The notes: a model not told the origin generated them from the sequence alone. Shown: positions 7,696-15,786, counted from the stretch's first letter. The stretch: DNA of 20,528 bases from Paucihalobacter sp036825875 (GCF_036825875.1 NZ_DAISXK010000049.1:1-20528); one strand, 5' to 3'. Program-made: numbers and translations.

Positions 7696-7726
7696 CAAAG
7701 GTAGAAATTAAAATGAATAATTCAAA
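7696..7726 (-). promoter_or_regulatory. rpsL (str/S10 cluster) promoter, Bacteroidota type
   Basis: On the minus strand there is TTTG (7726-7723), a 19-nt spacer, then TACCTTTG (7703-7696). This matches the Bacteroidota housekeeping sigma consensus, TTTG around -33 and TANNTTTG around -7. The expected start point is near 7690, giving a leader of about 40 nt before the rpsL ATG. Confidence 0.75.
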
Positions 7727-7799
7727 CACTAATTAATTAAATTTTAGAAGTACTACCGTAAATTTTACCTAGGCCATAACTTTAAATAATTTTTTACGT

Positions 7800-7807
7800 T
7801 AGATTTG
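7800..7807 (+). promoter_or_regulatory. Candidate -7 box of the Omp85-like gene
   Basis: TAGATTTG matches TANNTTTG exactly, but no TTG lies at the expected -33 distance, so the promoter is incomplete. It overlaps a TTG codon at 7805 that could extend the gene. If the box is real, transcription starts near 7812 and translation must begin at the ATG at 7826. Confidence 0.4.
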
Positions 7808-7825
7808 AACCTTTATCAACCTTAT

Positions 7826-9517
7826 ATGGTGTCGAAAAAATATAGCTACCTCATTTTTATTTTTTTTTATAGCGCTTTCACGTCTATACAAGCACAGTCC
7901 TTAACATTGCGCATTATAGGAATGGATAGCATAGAAACCAAAGTGGTTGATTCTTTGCGATATTCTAGAAAACATCCTGATTTTAACACTATAAATAACG
8001 AAGTTGACAAGCAATTAAAATTACTTTATAAATTAGGATATATAGAAGCTTATCTCAAAGAGATAAACCAAAGCTCCGATTCAACATTTCTTGCCCAAAT
8101 AAACCTTAAAAATAAATTTAGTAAAGTTAGACTCTACAATATTCATCTTGTAAATTTACAGTTGCTTCGACCGTTAATCATTAACAAAAGCGACGATTAT
8201 TTTGAGGTTGCTATTTCTAATTTAGAAACTGTGTTGCAACTTGTCAATCAAGACATCACCGCTTCTGGTCAACCTTTTGCAGTTGTTCAACTTCAAAATT
8301 TGATTCCTTTGGATAATAACATTATAACCGCCTATCTCGATATTGAACAAAATGCCAAAAGAACTTTAGATTCTATTATTATTAAGGGATATGAAAAATT
8401 TCCTAAATCTTTTTTAAAACATCAACTTAAACTGAACAAAAATTCGGTTTTTAACTTAGAGCGCATCAAAAAGCAGACTGCTAATCTTCAGAACATAAAT
8501 TTTGCAAACCAAATAAAAGAACCTGAGGTATTATTCACAAAAGACTCTACAATCTTATATGTCTACATTGAAAAATCTAAAGTGAATAATTTTGATGGTT
8601 TTCTAGGTTTTGGGACCAACGAAGACACCAATAAAATTGAATTTGACGGTTATTTAAATTTAAATTTAATCAATAATCTAAATTATGGCGAAACGCTTAA
8701 ACTACTATATAAGAGCGACGAAAATGAACAACGCACCTTTGATGTAGTAGTTAGAATGCCTTATTTGTTTAAATCGCCAATTGGTATTACTGGCAACTTA
8801 AATATTTTTAGACGAGATTCAACCTTTTTAAGCACCACACAAACCTTAAAATTAGACTATCAAATAGATGTGAAAAATAGATTTAGCGCCGGAATTAGCA
8901 GTTTGAGGTCCGATAATCTTTTAAGCAATACTTCACTCTTTTTCGAAGATTTTAAGTCTAATTTTTACATTGCTGAATATCAGCATACCGCACCACAATT
9001 TTATGATTTTTTATTTCCTGTAAATTTTTATGTTGATATTTCCGCCGGTATTGGTAAAAGAACGGTTTCAAATTCCGATTTAAATCAATCGTTTCTCAGA
9101 TTAAATACTTTTAAGATTTTTAACTTGAATGAACGGAATAGCATATACGTTCGGCTTGATGGCGCCACCCTTATTTCGGACAATTACTTTGAAAACGAAC
9201 TGTTCAGATTTGGAGGTATTAATTCTATTAGAGGTTTTGAAGAAAATAGCTTACTAGCCAATTTATACAGCGTTTTGAATACTGAATATAGGTACAGATT
9301 ATCCAATGCCTTGTATGTTCATACAGTTTTAGATGCGGCTTATAGCGAAAACAACATCTCCAATTCAAAAGATAAATTGTTCGGATTTGGCTTTGGTTTC
9401 GGACTTTTAACCAATGCAGGCTTATTCAAATTTAACTACTCTAGTGCCAAAACTGAAAACCAGCAATTTAGACTTTCGGACTCGAAAATTCATATTAGCT
9501 TAACTTCGCAGTTTTAA
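7826..9517 (+). CDS. Omp85/TamA-like outer-membrane beta-barrel protein with POTRA domains
   Basis: Outer-membrane protein of the Omp85 superfamily (BamA, TamA and two-partner translocators). From the ATG at 7826 it has 563 aa. It opens with a signal peptide (VSKKYSYLIFIFFYSAFTS, then IQAQ). Two POTRA-like segments are visible, about residues 25-105 and 172-245 (LDSIIIKGYEKFPKSFLK), followed by a barrel rich in alternating strands up to the C-terminus. The barrel contains RFGGINSIRGF (461-471), the Omp85 (V/I)RGF signature of the lid-lock loop. The protein ends in Phe (ISLTSQF), as expected for a beta-signal. It is shorter than BamA and has fewer POTRAs, so a TamA-like or specialised role is more likely than essential BamA. 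The frame is open from a TTG at 7805, but that codon overlaps a promoter-like box, and the ATG gives a cleaner signal peptide. Confidence 0.85.
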   Translation: MVSKKYSYLIFIFFYSAFTSIQAQSLTLRIIGMDSIETKVVDSLRYSRKHPDFNTINNEVDKQLKLLYKLGYIEAYLKEINQSSDSTFLAQINLKNKFSKVRLYNIHLVNLQLLRPLIINKSDDYFEVAISNLETVLQLVNQDITASGQPFAVVQLQNLIPLDNNIITAYLDIEQNAKRTLDSIIIKGYEKFPKSFLKHQLKLNKNSVFNLERIKKQTANLQNINFANQIKEPEVLFTKDSTILYVYIEKSKVNNFDGFLGFGTNEDTNKIEFDGYLNLNLINNLNYGETLKLLYKSDENEQRTFDVVVRMPYLFKSPIGITGNLNIFRRDSTFLSTTQTLKLDYQIDVKNRFSAGISSLRSDNLLSNTSLFFEDFKSNFYIAEYQHTAPQFYDFLFPVNFYVDISAGIGKRTVSNSDLNQSFLRLNTFKIFNLNERNSIYVRLDGATLISDNYFENELFRFGGINSIRGFEENSLLANLYSVLNTEYRYRLSNALYVHTVLDAAYSENNISNSKDKLFGFGFGFGLLTNAGLFKFNYSSAKTENQQFRLSDSKIHISLTSQF

Positions 9518-9525
9518 GCTTTTTT
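9497..9525 (+). terminator. Intrinsic terminator overlapping the end of the Omp85-like gene
   Basis: The stem AGCTTAA (9497-9503) pairs perfectly with TTAAGCT (9514-9520) across a 10-nt loop, and a T-run (to 9525) follows directly. The second arm contains the TAA stop codon, so the terminator is embedded in the last codons. The stem is short and AT-rich, which lowers confidence. Confidence 0.5.
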
Positions 9526-9545
9526 CTAAATTTGGGATTTATAAT

Positions 9546-9576
9546 TTTGTTCAATATCCTATAATCACTAGGTTTG
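9546..9576 (+). promoter_or_regulatory. Promoter of the arylsulfotransferase-like gene
   Basis: TTTG (9546-9549), a 19-nt spacer and TAGGTTTG (9569-9576) match the Bacteroidota consensus exactly, with the same spacing as the rpsL promoter. The start point would be near 9582, leaving a leader of about 50 nt. With the terminator before it, this separates the gene from the Omp85-like gene. Confidence 0.7.
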
Positions 9577-9630
9577 TAATTATTGTAAGCGATAAATTAT
9601 AATTAAAAAAGAAATTTATTCTTTTCGGCT

Positions 9631-11271
9631 ATGAATAAAAAATTACCTTTTCTATTTTTACTGTTAATAATCCAACCTCTACTCAATGCCCAAAACACTT
9701 TTGGTACAATTAGCATTGACAGTGCGGTGATGGAAGGATATACACTTATATCTGTACATCAAAAAAGTTATTTAATCAATAATTGCGGTGAGGTAATAAA
9801 TGAGTGGACAAGTAACTATTTGCCAGGCAACGCTGTTTATTTACTGGAAGACGGCAGCATTTTAAGAACAGGCCGCACAAATAGTTCAACAATTTCCTTC
9901 GGTGGCCGTGGCGGCGTAATTGAAAAATACAATTGGAACGGCAATCTCACGTGGCAGTTTTTTTACGACACACCACAATATAGACAACACCATGATATTT
10001 ATCCCATGCCAAATGGCAATGTTTTAATTTTAGCTGCAACGGTTATGAGTAATGCCGAGGCTATTCTAGCAGGCAGAAACCCAGCAAATTTATCTCAAGA
10101 TGTTTTGTTTAATGAACAGATTATTGAAGTAGAACCGATTGGAGCAAGTAACGGCAATATAGTATGGGAATGGAATATAAAGGATCATCTAGTTCAAGAT
10201 TTTGATAATACGAAAGATAATTTTGGAACCGTAGATCAAAATCCAAATAAGCTTGATATCAATTTTCTAAACGGCACTAACACAAATGCCAATTGGCTAC
10301 ATGTCAATTCTATACAATACGATGACGTGTTAGACCAAATCGTAATTAGTAGTAGAAACCTAAGTGAAATTTGGATTATCGATCATTCCACAACAACAGC
10401 GGAGGCTGCTTCAAATTCAGGTGGCACCTATGGTAAAGGTGGTGATTTGCTTTATCGATGGGGAAACCCTCAGGCTTACCGTCAAGGCACTGAATCTGAC
10501 AGGGTTTTGTATGGTCAACATACCCCACAAAGGATTACACAAGGATTAAACAATCAAGGAAAAATAATTTTATTTAACAATGGCAACGGACGAACACCAT
10601 TGTTTTCGGAGGTTATGATTATAAATACACCATTTGATAGTCCAGGATTTTACAGCCAACCGAATAATAATGCTTTTGGGCCAACTGTTCCAGATTATAT
10701 TTACGTAGACACCGAAGAAATAACCAATTTTTATTCACCCATATTAAGCAATGCGCAAGTATTGCCAAATGGAAATACCTTAATTTGCGCTGGTGGTAAA
10801 GGCATAATTTTTGAAATTGATTCTGATGAAACTATTGTATGGAAATATATAGTTCCAGTAAATAACGAAACTGGAGATATTGCTGAACAAGGACAATCAA
10901 CGCTTGCTTTTCAAAATCAAACTTTTAGAGCTACAAAATACGCTCCCGATTTTCCTGGGTTCATAGGAAAGGATTTAACACCTGGAGACCCAATTGAACA
11001 AAATCCAAATCTTACACCATGCAACAACTTAAGTATAAATGATAATGATATTGAATCAGTGTCAATTTTTCCAAATCCGGCAATTAACATTATCAACATT
11101 AAATCAAATAGTCCAATCGATAAGTTTGTCATTTACGATATTTTGGGTAATCAAGTAATGCGTTCTAATGGGGTCGAAACAGTCAATGTAAAAGACTTAA
11201 ACAGCGGTTTATATTTTATTAAATTAGTGTTGAACAATAAAAGTACCACGCTAAAGTTTATAAAATCCTAA
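9631..11271 (+). CDS. Secreted arylsulfotransferase-like protein with T9SS sorting domain
   Basis: A 546-aa exported protein. The signal peptide is MNKKLPFLFLLLIIQPLLNAQ. Residues ~25-440 resemble the arylsulfotransferase (ASST) beta-propeller family: repeated blade motifs such as AVYLLEDGSILRTGR, HDIYPMPNGNVLILA and NAQVLPNGNTLICAGG. Candidate catalytic residues are kept: His120/His121, His224 in NWLHVNSI, Arg242 in SSRNLSEIW and His297 in GQHTPQ. In PAPS-independent ASSTs, such histidines and an arginine carry the sulfate between phenols. The C-terminus (from ~477, VSIFPNPAINIINI to LKFIKS) is a T9SS type A sorting domain, so the protein should cross the outer membrane through T9SS and be surface-bound or released. 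Real sulfotransferase activity is inference: many members are annotated only by fold. Confidence 0.82.
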   Translation: MNKKLPFLFLLLIIQPLLNAQNTFGTISIDSAVMEGYTLISVHQKSYLINNCGEVINEWTSNYLPGNAVYLLEDGSILRTGRTNSSTISFGGRGGVIEKYNWNGNLTWQFFYDTPQYRQHHDIYPMPNGNVLILAATVMSNAEAILAGRNPANLSQDVLFNEQIIEVEPIGASNGNIVWEWNIKDHLVQDFDNTKDNFGTVDQNPNKLDINFLNGTNTNANWLHVNSIQYDDVLDQIVISSRNLSEIWIIDHSTTTAEAASNSGGTYGKGGDLLYRWGNPQAYRQGTESDRVLYGQHTPQRITQGLNNQGKIILFNNGNGRTPLFSEVMIINTPFDSPGFYSQPNNNAFGPTVPDYIYVDTEEITNFYSPILSNAQVLPNGNTLICAGGKGIIFEIDSDETIVWKYIVPVNNETGDIAEQGQSTLAFQNQTFRATKYAPDFPGFIGKDLTPGDPIEQNPNLTPCNNLSINDNDIESVSIFPNPAINIINIKSNSPIDKFVIYDILGNQVMRSNGVETVNVKDLNSGLYFIKLVLNNKSTTLKFIKS

Positions 11272-11292
11272 ATCAAAAACTTCAAAACTCGA

Positions 11293-11325
11293 TTGAAATT
11301 TCAACAAAGAATTACGCTACTTTTG
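11293..11325 (+). promoter_or_regulatory. rlmB promoter with -7 box next to the start codon
   Basis: TACTTTTG (11318-11325) matches TANNTTTG exactly. A TTG at 11293-11295 lies 22 nt upstream, at the long end of the allowed spacing. Only 4 nt separate the box from the rlmB ATG, so the transcript would have essentially no leader. The TTG is the left end of a perfect 12-bp palindrome, TTGAAATTTCAA (11293-11304), which may be chance. Confidence 0.6.
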
Positions 11326-11329
11326 CAAC

Positions 11330-12064
11330 ATGGAACAAGATTATAATATATTTGGTATTCGCGCTGTGATAGAAGCTATCAATGCTGGAAAAAGCGTTGA
11401 CAAAGTATTTGTGCAAAAAGGACTTCGTGGCGATTTAATTCAGGAATTAGAGCAATTACTACGAAAGGAAAGTATTGGCACTTCTTACGTTCCGGTTGAA
11501 AAACTAAATCGCTTAACTAAAAAAAATCACCAAGGGGTTGTGGCCCAAATTGCACCAATTGCATTTCACAATTTAGATGACCTGGTTTTAAACGTTGTTG
11601 AATCTGGCATTGTTCCGTTATTTCTTATTTTAGACCAAATTAGTGATGTTCGAAATTTTGGCGCTATTATTAGAACTGCCGAATGTACAGGCGTTTCTGG
11701 TATCATCGTTCAGAAAAAAGGCGGTGCACCACTTAATGCCGATGCCGTAAAAACAAGTGCCGGCGCAATTTTTAATATTCCTATTTGTAAGGTAGATCAT
11801 ATTAAAGACGCCATTTTCCATATGCAAGCTTCGGGCATAAAAGTAGTTGCTGCGACGGAAAAAACAGATAACTTACTTTACGATGTTTCATTTACCGAAC
11901 CTTGCGCAATCGTAATGGGCTCCGAAGGTGATGGTATCAATCCTTCAGTATTAAAAATTGTTGATGACAAAGCTAAATTACCAATTTTAGGTTCTATTGA
12001 TTCACTAAATGTGAGCGTTGCCTGCGGCGCTTTTTTATATGAAGTTGTAAGACAGCGTCGCTAG
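11330..12064 (+). CDS. rlmB: 23S rRNA (guanosine-2'-O)-methyltransferase RlmB, SpoU/TrmH family
   Basis: SPOUT-class methyltransferase that uses S-adenosylmethionine; RlmB methylates the ribose of G2251 in the 23S rRNA P-loop. At 244 aa it has the normal length. The N-terminal substrate-binding domain (~1-75: IFGIRAVIEAINAGKSVDKVFV and KNHQGVVA) precedes the trefoil-knot catalytic domain. Motif 1 is NFGAIIRTAE (109-118), motif 2 VMGSEGDGI (195-203) and motif 3 SLNVSVACGAFLYE (225-238). The short form with the IFG N-terminus supports RlmB over a tRNA TrmH. It converges with the rhomboid gene: CTAG at 12061-12064 contains both stop codons. Confidence 0.92.
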   Translation: MEQDYNIFGIRAVIEAINAGKSVDKVFVQKGLRGDLIQELEQLLRKESIGTSYVPVEKLNRLTKKNHQGVVAQIAPIAFHNLDDLVLNVVESGIVPLFLILDQISDVRNFGAIIRTAECTGVSGIIVQKKGGAPLNADAVKTSAGAIFNIPICKVDHIKDAIFHMQASGIKVVAATEKTDNLLYDVSFTEPCAIVMGSEGDGINPSVLKIVDDKAKLPILGSIDSLNVSVACGAFLYEVVRQRR

Positions 12065-12807
12065 TCCTTTTTACTTTCTTTAAAAATGTAGGTGATTTTT
12101 GGAGATGAATTTTCCAATTTTTCTTGGGTATCCATTTCGTCTTCTTTTTTAAATTCAATGAAATTGCCATTCTCATCAAAATGCTTCATGAATTCATCAT
12201 CTTCTTCATTGTAATCGGGTTGCTCCCATTTATATTTTTCGGGTTTTGCAATTTGTTTTCTGAAAAATAAAGCAAATAAAAAGCCTGTTATCAATCCGCC
12301 CAAATGTCCTTCCCACGACATATTATCTTTAACAGGGAATACATACCAAATCATGCTGCCATACAAGAAAATAACTAGTAACGATAAAGCAATTAATCGG
12401 TAATGTTTCGCAAATACACCTTTAAAAAAGATAAAACTCACCAATACATATATCAGTCCACTGGCACCGATATGATTTGCAGGACGGCCAATTACCCAGG
12501 TTATCAGTCCTGAAAGTAAAATACCAAATAGAATAACCTTCCAACTTATTTTACGGTAGAAGTAAAACAAAGCAACTGATAACACAAAAAGTGGAATGGT
12601 ATTGTGGTATAAATGGGTTACATCGGCATGTATAAATGGACTAAAAACAATACCTCTTAATCCTTCTAAGGTTCGCGGATATATACCGAAGCTTTTAATT
12701 CCATAATGCACCCGCACCTGAAACCAAAACACTATCCAAATGATTAACACGAATAGTATTGGATAAGCAATTACACCTGTGGAAAATCTGAATTCTTGTT
12801 GCTGCAC
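12061..12807 (-). CDS. Rhomboid family intramembrane serine protease
   Basis: A 248-aa membrane protease that would cleave transmembrane substrates within the bilayer. Six hydrophobic segments can be traced between residues ~10 and ~183. The catalytic serine is Ser116 in NHIGASGLIYVL (GxSG) and the catalytic histidine is His168 in WEGHLGGLITG. The HxxxN pair His65/Asn69 (THLYHN) matches the oxyanion-stabilising residues of GlpG. The C-terminal ~60 residues are hydrophilic and acidic with no recognised domain. The gene overlaps the end of rlmB by 4 bp tail to tail. A 6-bp hairpin (TTGGTT/AACCAA, 12828-12843) lies about 20 nt upstream of the ATG in its leader. The substrate is unknown. Confidence 0.9.
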   Translation of the reverse strand: MQQQEFRFSTGVIAYPILFVLIIWIVFWFQVRVHYGIKSFGIYPRTLEGLRGIVFSPFIHADVTHLYHNTIPLFVLSVALFYFYRKISWKVILFGILLSGLITWVIGRPANHIGASGLIYVLVSFIFFKGVFAKHYRLIALSLLVIFLYGSMIWYVFPVKDNMSWEGHLGGLITGFLFALFFRKQIAKPEKYKWEQPDYNEEDDEFMKHFDENGNFIEFKKEDEMDTQEKLENSSPKITYIFKESKKD

Positions 12808-12961
12808 GTCCAGTTAATTTTTTTTCTTTGGTTCAAAAACCAATCCATCTTTGAAAGATATGACATACCTTTAATTTTATTGACAAAAAGTCTGCATGAT
12901 GAATTTTTAATCGTTTATCTGAAATGGTAATTCCCAAACATTAAAGTCCGTTGAATATTTG

Positions 12962-12969
12962 TAAATTTA
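12962..12969 (+). promoter_or_regulatory. Weak -7-like box next to the rarA start
   Basis: TAAATTTA matches 7 of 8 positions of TANNTTTG and sits 4 nt before the rarA ATG, exactly the spacing seen at rlmB. No TTG is found at the expected -33 distance. It may be chance in AT-rich DNA, but the repeated spacing is suggestive. Confidence 0.3.
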
Positions 12970-12973
12970 GCCT

Positions 12974-14254
12974 ATGAATACACCATTAGCAGAACGCCTC
13001 CGACCACAAACTTTGTCAGACTATCTTAGTCAAAAACATTTGGTTGGAAACAATGGTGTTCTAACTAGGCAAATAGAATCTGGCATTTTGCCATCACTCA
13101 TTTTTTGGGGTCCGCCAGGGATAGGAAAAACTACGCTGGCAAATATAATTGCTAACACTACCAACCGACCTTTTTATAAACTAAGTGCGATTAATTCTGG
13201 CGTTAAAGACATCAGGGAGGTAATTGATAAGGCAAAGCAACAAGGTGGATTGTTCACGGTTAAAAATCCTATTTTATTCATCGATGAAATTCACCGATTT
13301 AGTAAATCCCAACAAGATTCTTTATTAGAAGCGGTTGAAAAAGGCTGGGTGACGCTTATTGGTGCTACAACTGAAAATCCGAGTTTTGAGGTTATTCCAG
13401 CATTGCTTTCACGCTGCCAAGTTTATGTCTTGAATGCCTTTAGTAAAGAAGATTTAGAAGCATTATTGAAACGGGCGATGACTGAAGATTCTGAATTATC
13501 TTCAAAACAAATCGAACTCAAGGAAACTGAAGCCCTTATAAGGTTTTCAGGTGGTGATGCAAGGAGATTACTAAATATTTTTGAATTAATTGTTGGTTCG
13601 TTTCCTCAAGGTGAACCTGTCATAATTACAAACGAACTAGTTCAAAAACAAATAACCACCAATACAGCCAGATATGATAAAACAGGAGAACAACATTACG
13701 ATATTATTTCAGCTTTTATAAAATCTATAAGAGGCAGTGATCCGAATGCAGCTGTTTACTATTTGGCACGCATGATTGAAGGTGGCGAAGACGTTAAATT
13801 CATTGCACGCAGATTGCTTATTTTGGCCAGTGAAGATATCGGGAACGCCAATCCAACAGCCTTAGTTGTTGCCAATAATACCTTTCAAGCAGTTTCTGTA
13901 GTTGGAAATCCAGAATCCAGAATTATACTTAGCCAATGTGTTACCTATTTGGCATGTTCACCAAAGAGTAACGCTGCTTATTTGGCCATCAACAAAGCGC
14001 AACAAATTGTAAAAGAAACAGGCGACCTAAGCGTACCTTTGAGCTTGCGAAATGCGCCAACCAAACTAATGAAAAATCTCGATTATGGTCAAAACTACAA
14101 GTATTCGCACGATTATGAAGGGAACTTTGCCTATCAAGAATTTTTACCTTCAGAATTGAGTAAAACCAGAATTTACGAACCTGGCGACAACCAACGTGAG
14201 CAAGCCCAGAGAGCTTATTTAAAATCTAAATGGAAAGACAAATACGGTTATTAA
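12974..14254 (+). CDS. rarA: Replication-associated recombination protein A (AAA+ ATPase)
   Basis: RarA (MgsA), the bacterial relative of yeast Mgs1 and human WRNIP1, acts at stalled replication forks with SSB and the clamp loader. The 426-aa length is typical. It opens PLAERLRPQTLSDYLSQKHLVG, the family N-terminus. Walker A is GPPGIGKT (46-53), Walker B ILFIDEIHRF (100-109) with Asp104/Glu105, sensor 1 ATTENPSF (131-138) and the likely arginine finger Arg147 in LLSRC. The C-terminal tetramerisation region contains IRGSDPNAAVYYLARMIEGGED and LASEDIGNANPTAL. The gene stands alone on the plus strand, divergent from the rhomboid gene, and ends 2 bp from the convergent gene at 14257. Confidence 0.95.
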   Translation: MNTPLAERLRPQTLSDYLSQKHLVGNNGVLTRQIESGILPSLIFWGPPGIGKTTLANIIANTTNRPFYKLSAINSGVKDIREVIDKAKQQGGLFTVKNPILFIDEIHRFSKSQQDSLLEAVEKGWVTLIGATTENPSFEVIPALLSRCQVYVLNAFSKEDLEALLKRAMTEDSELSSKQIELKETEALIRFSGGDARRLLNIFELIVGSFPQGEPVIITNELVQKQITTNTARYDKTGEQHYDIISAFIKSIRGSDPNAAVYYLARMIEGGEDVKFIARRLLILASEDIGNANPTALVVANNTFQAVSVVGNPESRIILSQCVTYLACSPKSNAAYLAINKAQQIVKETGDLSVPLSLRNAPTKLMKNLDYGQNYKYSHDYEGNFAYQEFLPSELSKTRIYEPGDNQREQAQRAYLKSKWKDKYGY

Positions 14255-14256
14255 TT

Positions 14257-15078
14257 CTAATCGTAGAACTTAAGGTTTAAAACTTTCTTAAGTGTTTTTC
14301 CTTCTGAAATCTCAGAATAATACCAAAATCCATTATCCAAATATACAATGGCATTTTTATCTTTTACTGTAAAAGTGTTTTCTTTGGCAGTTCTCAATAA
14401 AATCATGATAAGCTTAGGCTCGTTATCAATAATTCTATAGCCATCGGCTGTTGTTTGAGCGTAATACGTGGTTTCTTCAATTATTTCGGGAGAAATGGCT
14501 TTTTCTTCGGTTTTAATTTCAGATACTTTTCCAATTTCAGTTGACTTCTTTACTATTTCAGATGCAGAAACATCTTGATTATCTCCTTTCGGCTTTTCGT
14601 TAACAACGATTTGGGCATTCGCATTCTCTGATATAGGCTGGTATTTATAATTGATAAATTCAAAACTCTCAAAAGCATTTCTAATGGCATAATTGTAAGC
14701 TTTTTCAAACATTTTTTCTTTCGTAGAACCAATTTCAGACTCATGCACAAGCTGTCCGTAGCAATCTTTCAACAAAATTTTAACTTCAGTTTTGAACAAT
14801 TTCCCCGGTAGTTTTTCGGCATCTGCATATAAAGCTAAACACCGGTTATCAAATAAATCTTCTGGCAAACTATCGGTTATCATAAAGGCAGTAAAACCAT
14901 ACTTATTAAATAAAAATTTAGTTAAAGAATTAAGTTGATAGCGATCCTTACCTTCAACAAAATCGTATGAATCTGGTACTATTACATATTTATAATTATT
15001 GATGGATTTTTGACCGAACACTAATGAAGTTAAACTCACTAATACAAATAGAATGAAAGTATTTAAGTAATTTTTCAT
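14257..15078 (-). CDS. Exported protein of unknown function
   Basis: I do not recognise this 273-aa protein. It opens with a clear signal peptide (NTFILFVLVSLTSLVFG, cleavage near residue 22), so it should be periplasmic or outer-membrane associated. Residues ~25-145 look folded, with DSYDFVEGKDRYQLNSLTKF and FTAFMITDSLPEDLFDNRC. A low-complexity Glu/Lys/Ser linker follows (~155-200), then a short C-terminal beta-rich part (IVYLDNGFWYYSEISEG). It has no lipobox and no T9SS sorting domain. It lies 24 bp after the yjjG-like gene on the same strand and is likely the last gene of a four-gene operon starting at radC. It ends 2 bp from the convergent rarA stop. Confidence 0.8.
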   Translation of the reverse strand: MKNYLNTFILFVLVSLTSLVFGQKSINNYKYVIVPDSYDFVEGKDRYQLNSLTKFLFNKYGFTAFMITDSLPEDLFDNRCLALYADAEKLPGKLFKTEVKILLKDCYGQLVHESEIGSTKEKMFEKAYNYAIRNAFESFEFINYKYQPISENANAQIVVNEKPKGDNQDVSASEIVKKSTEIGKVSEIKTEEKAISPEIIEETTYYAQTTADGYRIIDNEPKLIMILLRTAKENTFTVKDKNAIVYLDNGFWYYSEISEGKTLKKVLNLKFYD

Positions 15079-15102
15079 GAATTTTTTTCTTGATTTCGAA
15101 AA

Positions 15103-15786
15103 TTAAAGATACTGTTTTAATTCTATTAAGGTATCAACCTTTTTAATACCATTTGAAGTTGTTGTTTTGTGATAGTCAAATAATATAACATCCAAACCTA
15201 CATTTAAAGCACCCAAAATATCAGCTTCGTAATTATCGCCAATCATTATACTATTCGCAGGTTTGGCCTTGGCGCGTTCTAATGCGAAATTAAAAATTAT
15301 CGGATTTGGTTTTTTTACACCAACCATTTCGGAATTGGTTACAGTTTTAAAAAAATGAATAATATTCGCATTGGTCATTTTTTTGTTTTGTGCTTCTTCA
15401 AATCCGTTAGTGATAATATGTAACTGATATTTGCGTTGAAGGTAATCTAAGATGCTCAGTGTGCCTTCGAATAGATGGTTAAAACTGGTCAAATATTTAA
15501 TATATTCTTCAGATAAGACATGAATTAATTCATCATCAATTTGATAGCATAGTCCATCAAAAGTGTCCTTAAGTCGTCCATAACGCAACGAGAATTTATC
15601 AACGCGTTCTTCGCGATATAACTTCCAATAATTCAGATTAATCGGTTCATAAATACTTAAAAAATCACTGAGATTAATTTCTACTTTATAAGTATTAAAT
15701 ACCTTTTGAAAAGTTAATGCCGAATTTTTATCAAAATCCCAAAGTGTGTGGTCTAAATCAAAAAATACATGCTCTATATTATGCAT
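15103..15786 (-). CDS. yjjG: HAD-family hydrolase, YjjG-type nucleotidase
   Basis: A 227-aa haloacid-dehalogenase phosphatase. YjjG-type enzymes dephosphorylate nucleoside monophosphates, including non-canonical pyrimidine nucleotides. Motif I is VFFDLDHTLWDF with nucleophile Asp10 and acid/base Asp12. Motif II is HIITNGFEEAQ with Thr126, motif III Lys158 in VGVKKPNP, and motif IV MIGDNYEADILGA with Asp184 and Asp189. The helical cap (~20-105) is of the type C1 kind. The IITNGF and VKKPNP wording favours YjjG over phosphoglycolate phosphatase, but substrate is not proven. It overlaps the upstream DUF7033 gene by 8 bp, which suggests translational coupling. Confidence 0.85.
   Translation of the reverse strand: MHNIEHVFFDLDHTLWDFDKNSALTFQKVFNTYKVEINLSDFLSIYEPINLNYWKLYREERVDKFSLRYGRLKDTFDGLCYQIDDELIHVLSEEYIKYLTSFNHLFEGTLSILDYLQRKYQLHIITNGFEEAQNKKMTNANIIHFFKTVTNSEMVGVKKPNPIIFNFALERAKAKPANSIMIGDNYEADILGALNVGLDVILFDYHKTTTSNGIKKVDTLIELKQYL

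Noticed and set aside
7805..7825. TTG start for the Omp85-like gene
   Set aside because: The TTG lies inside a perfect TANNTTTG box, so it would be upstream of the transcript start; the ATG at 7826 begins a normal signal peptide.
7826..11271. Omp85-like protein and arylsulfotransferase-like protein as a two-partner secretion pair
   Set aside because: The second protein carries a T9SS sorting domain, so it has its own exit route, and a terminator and a new promoter separate the two genes.
11293..11304. Perfect 12-bp palindrome TTGAAATTTCAA as an operator for rlmB
   Set aside because: Palindromes of this length are expected several times by chance in 20 kb of AT-rich DNA, and I see no second copy nearby.
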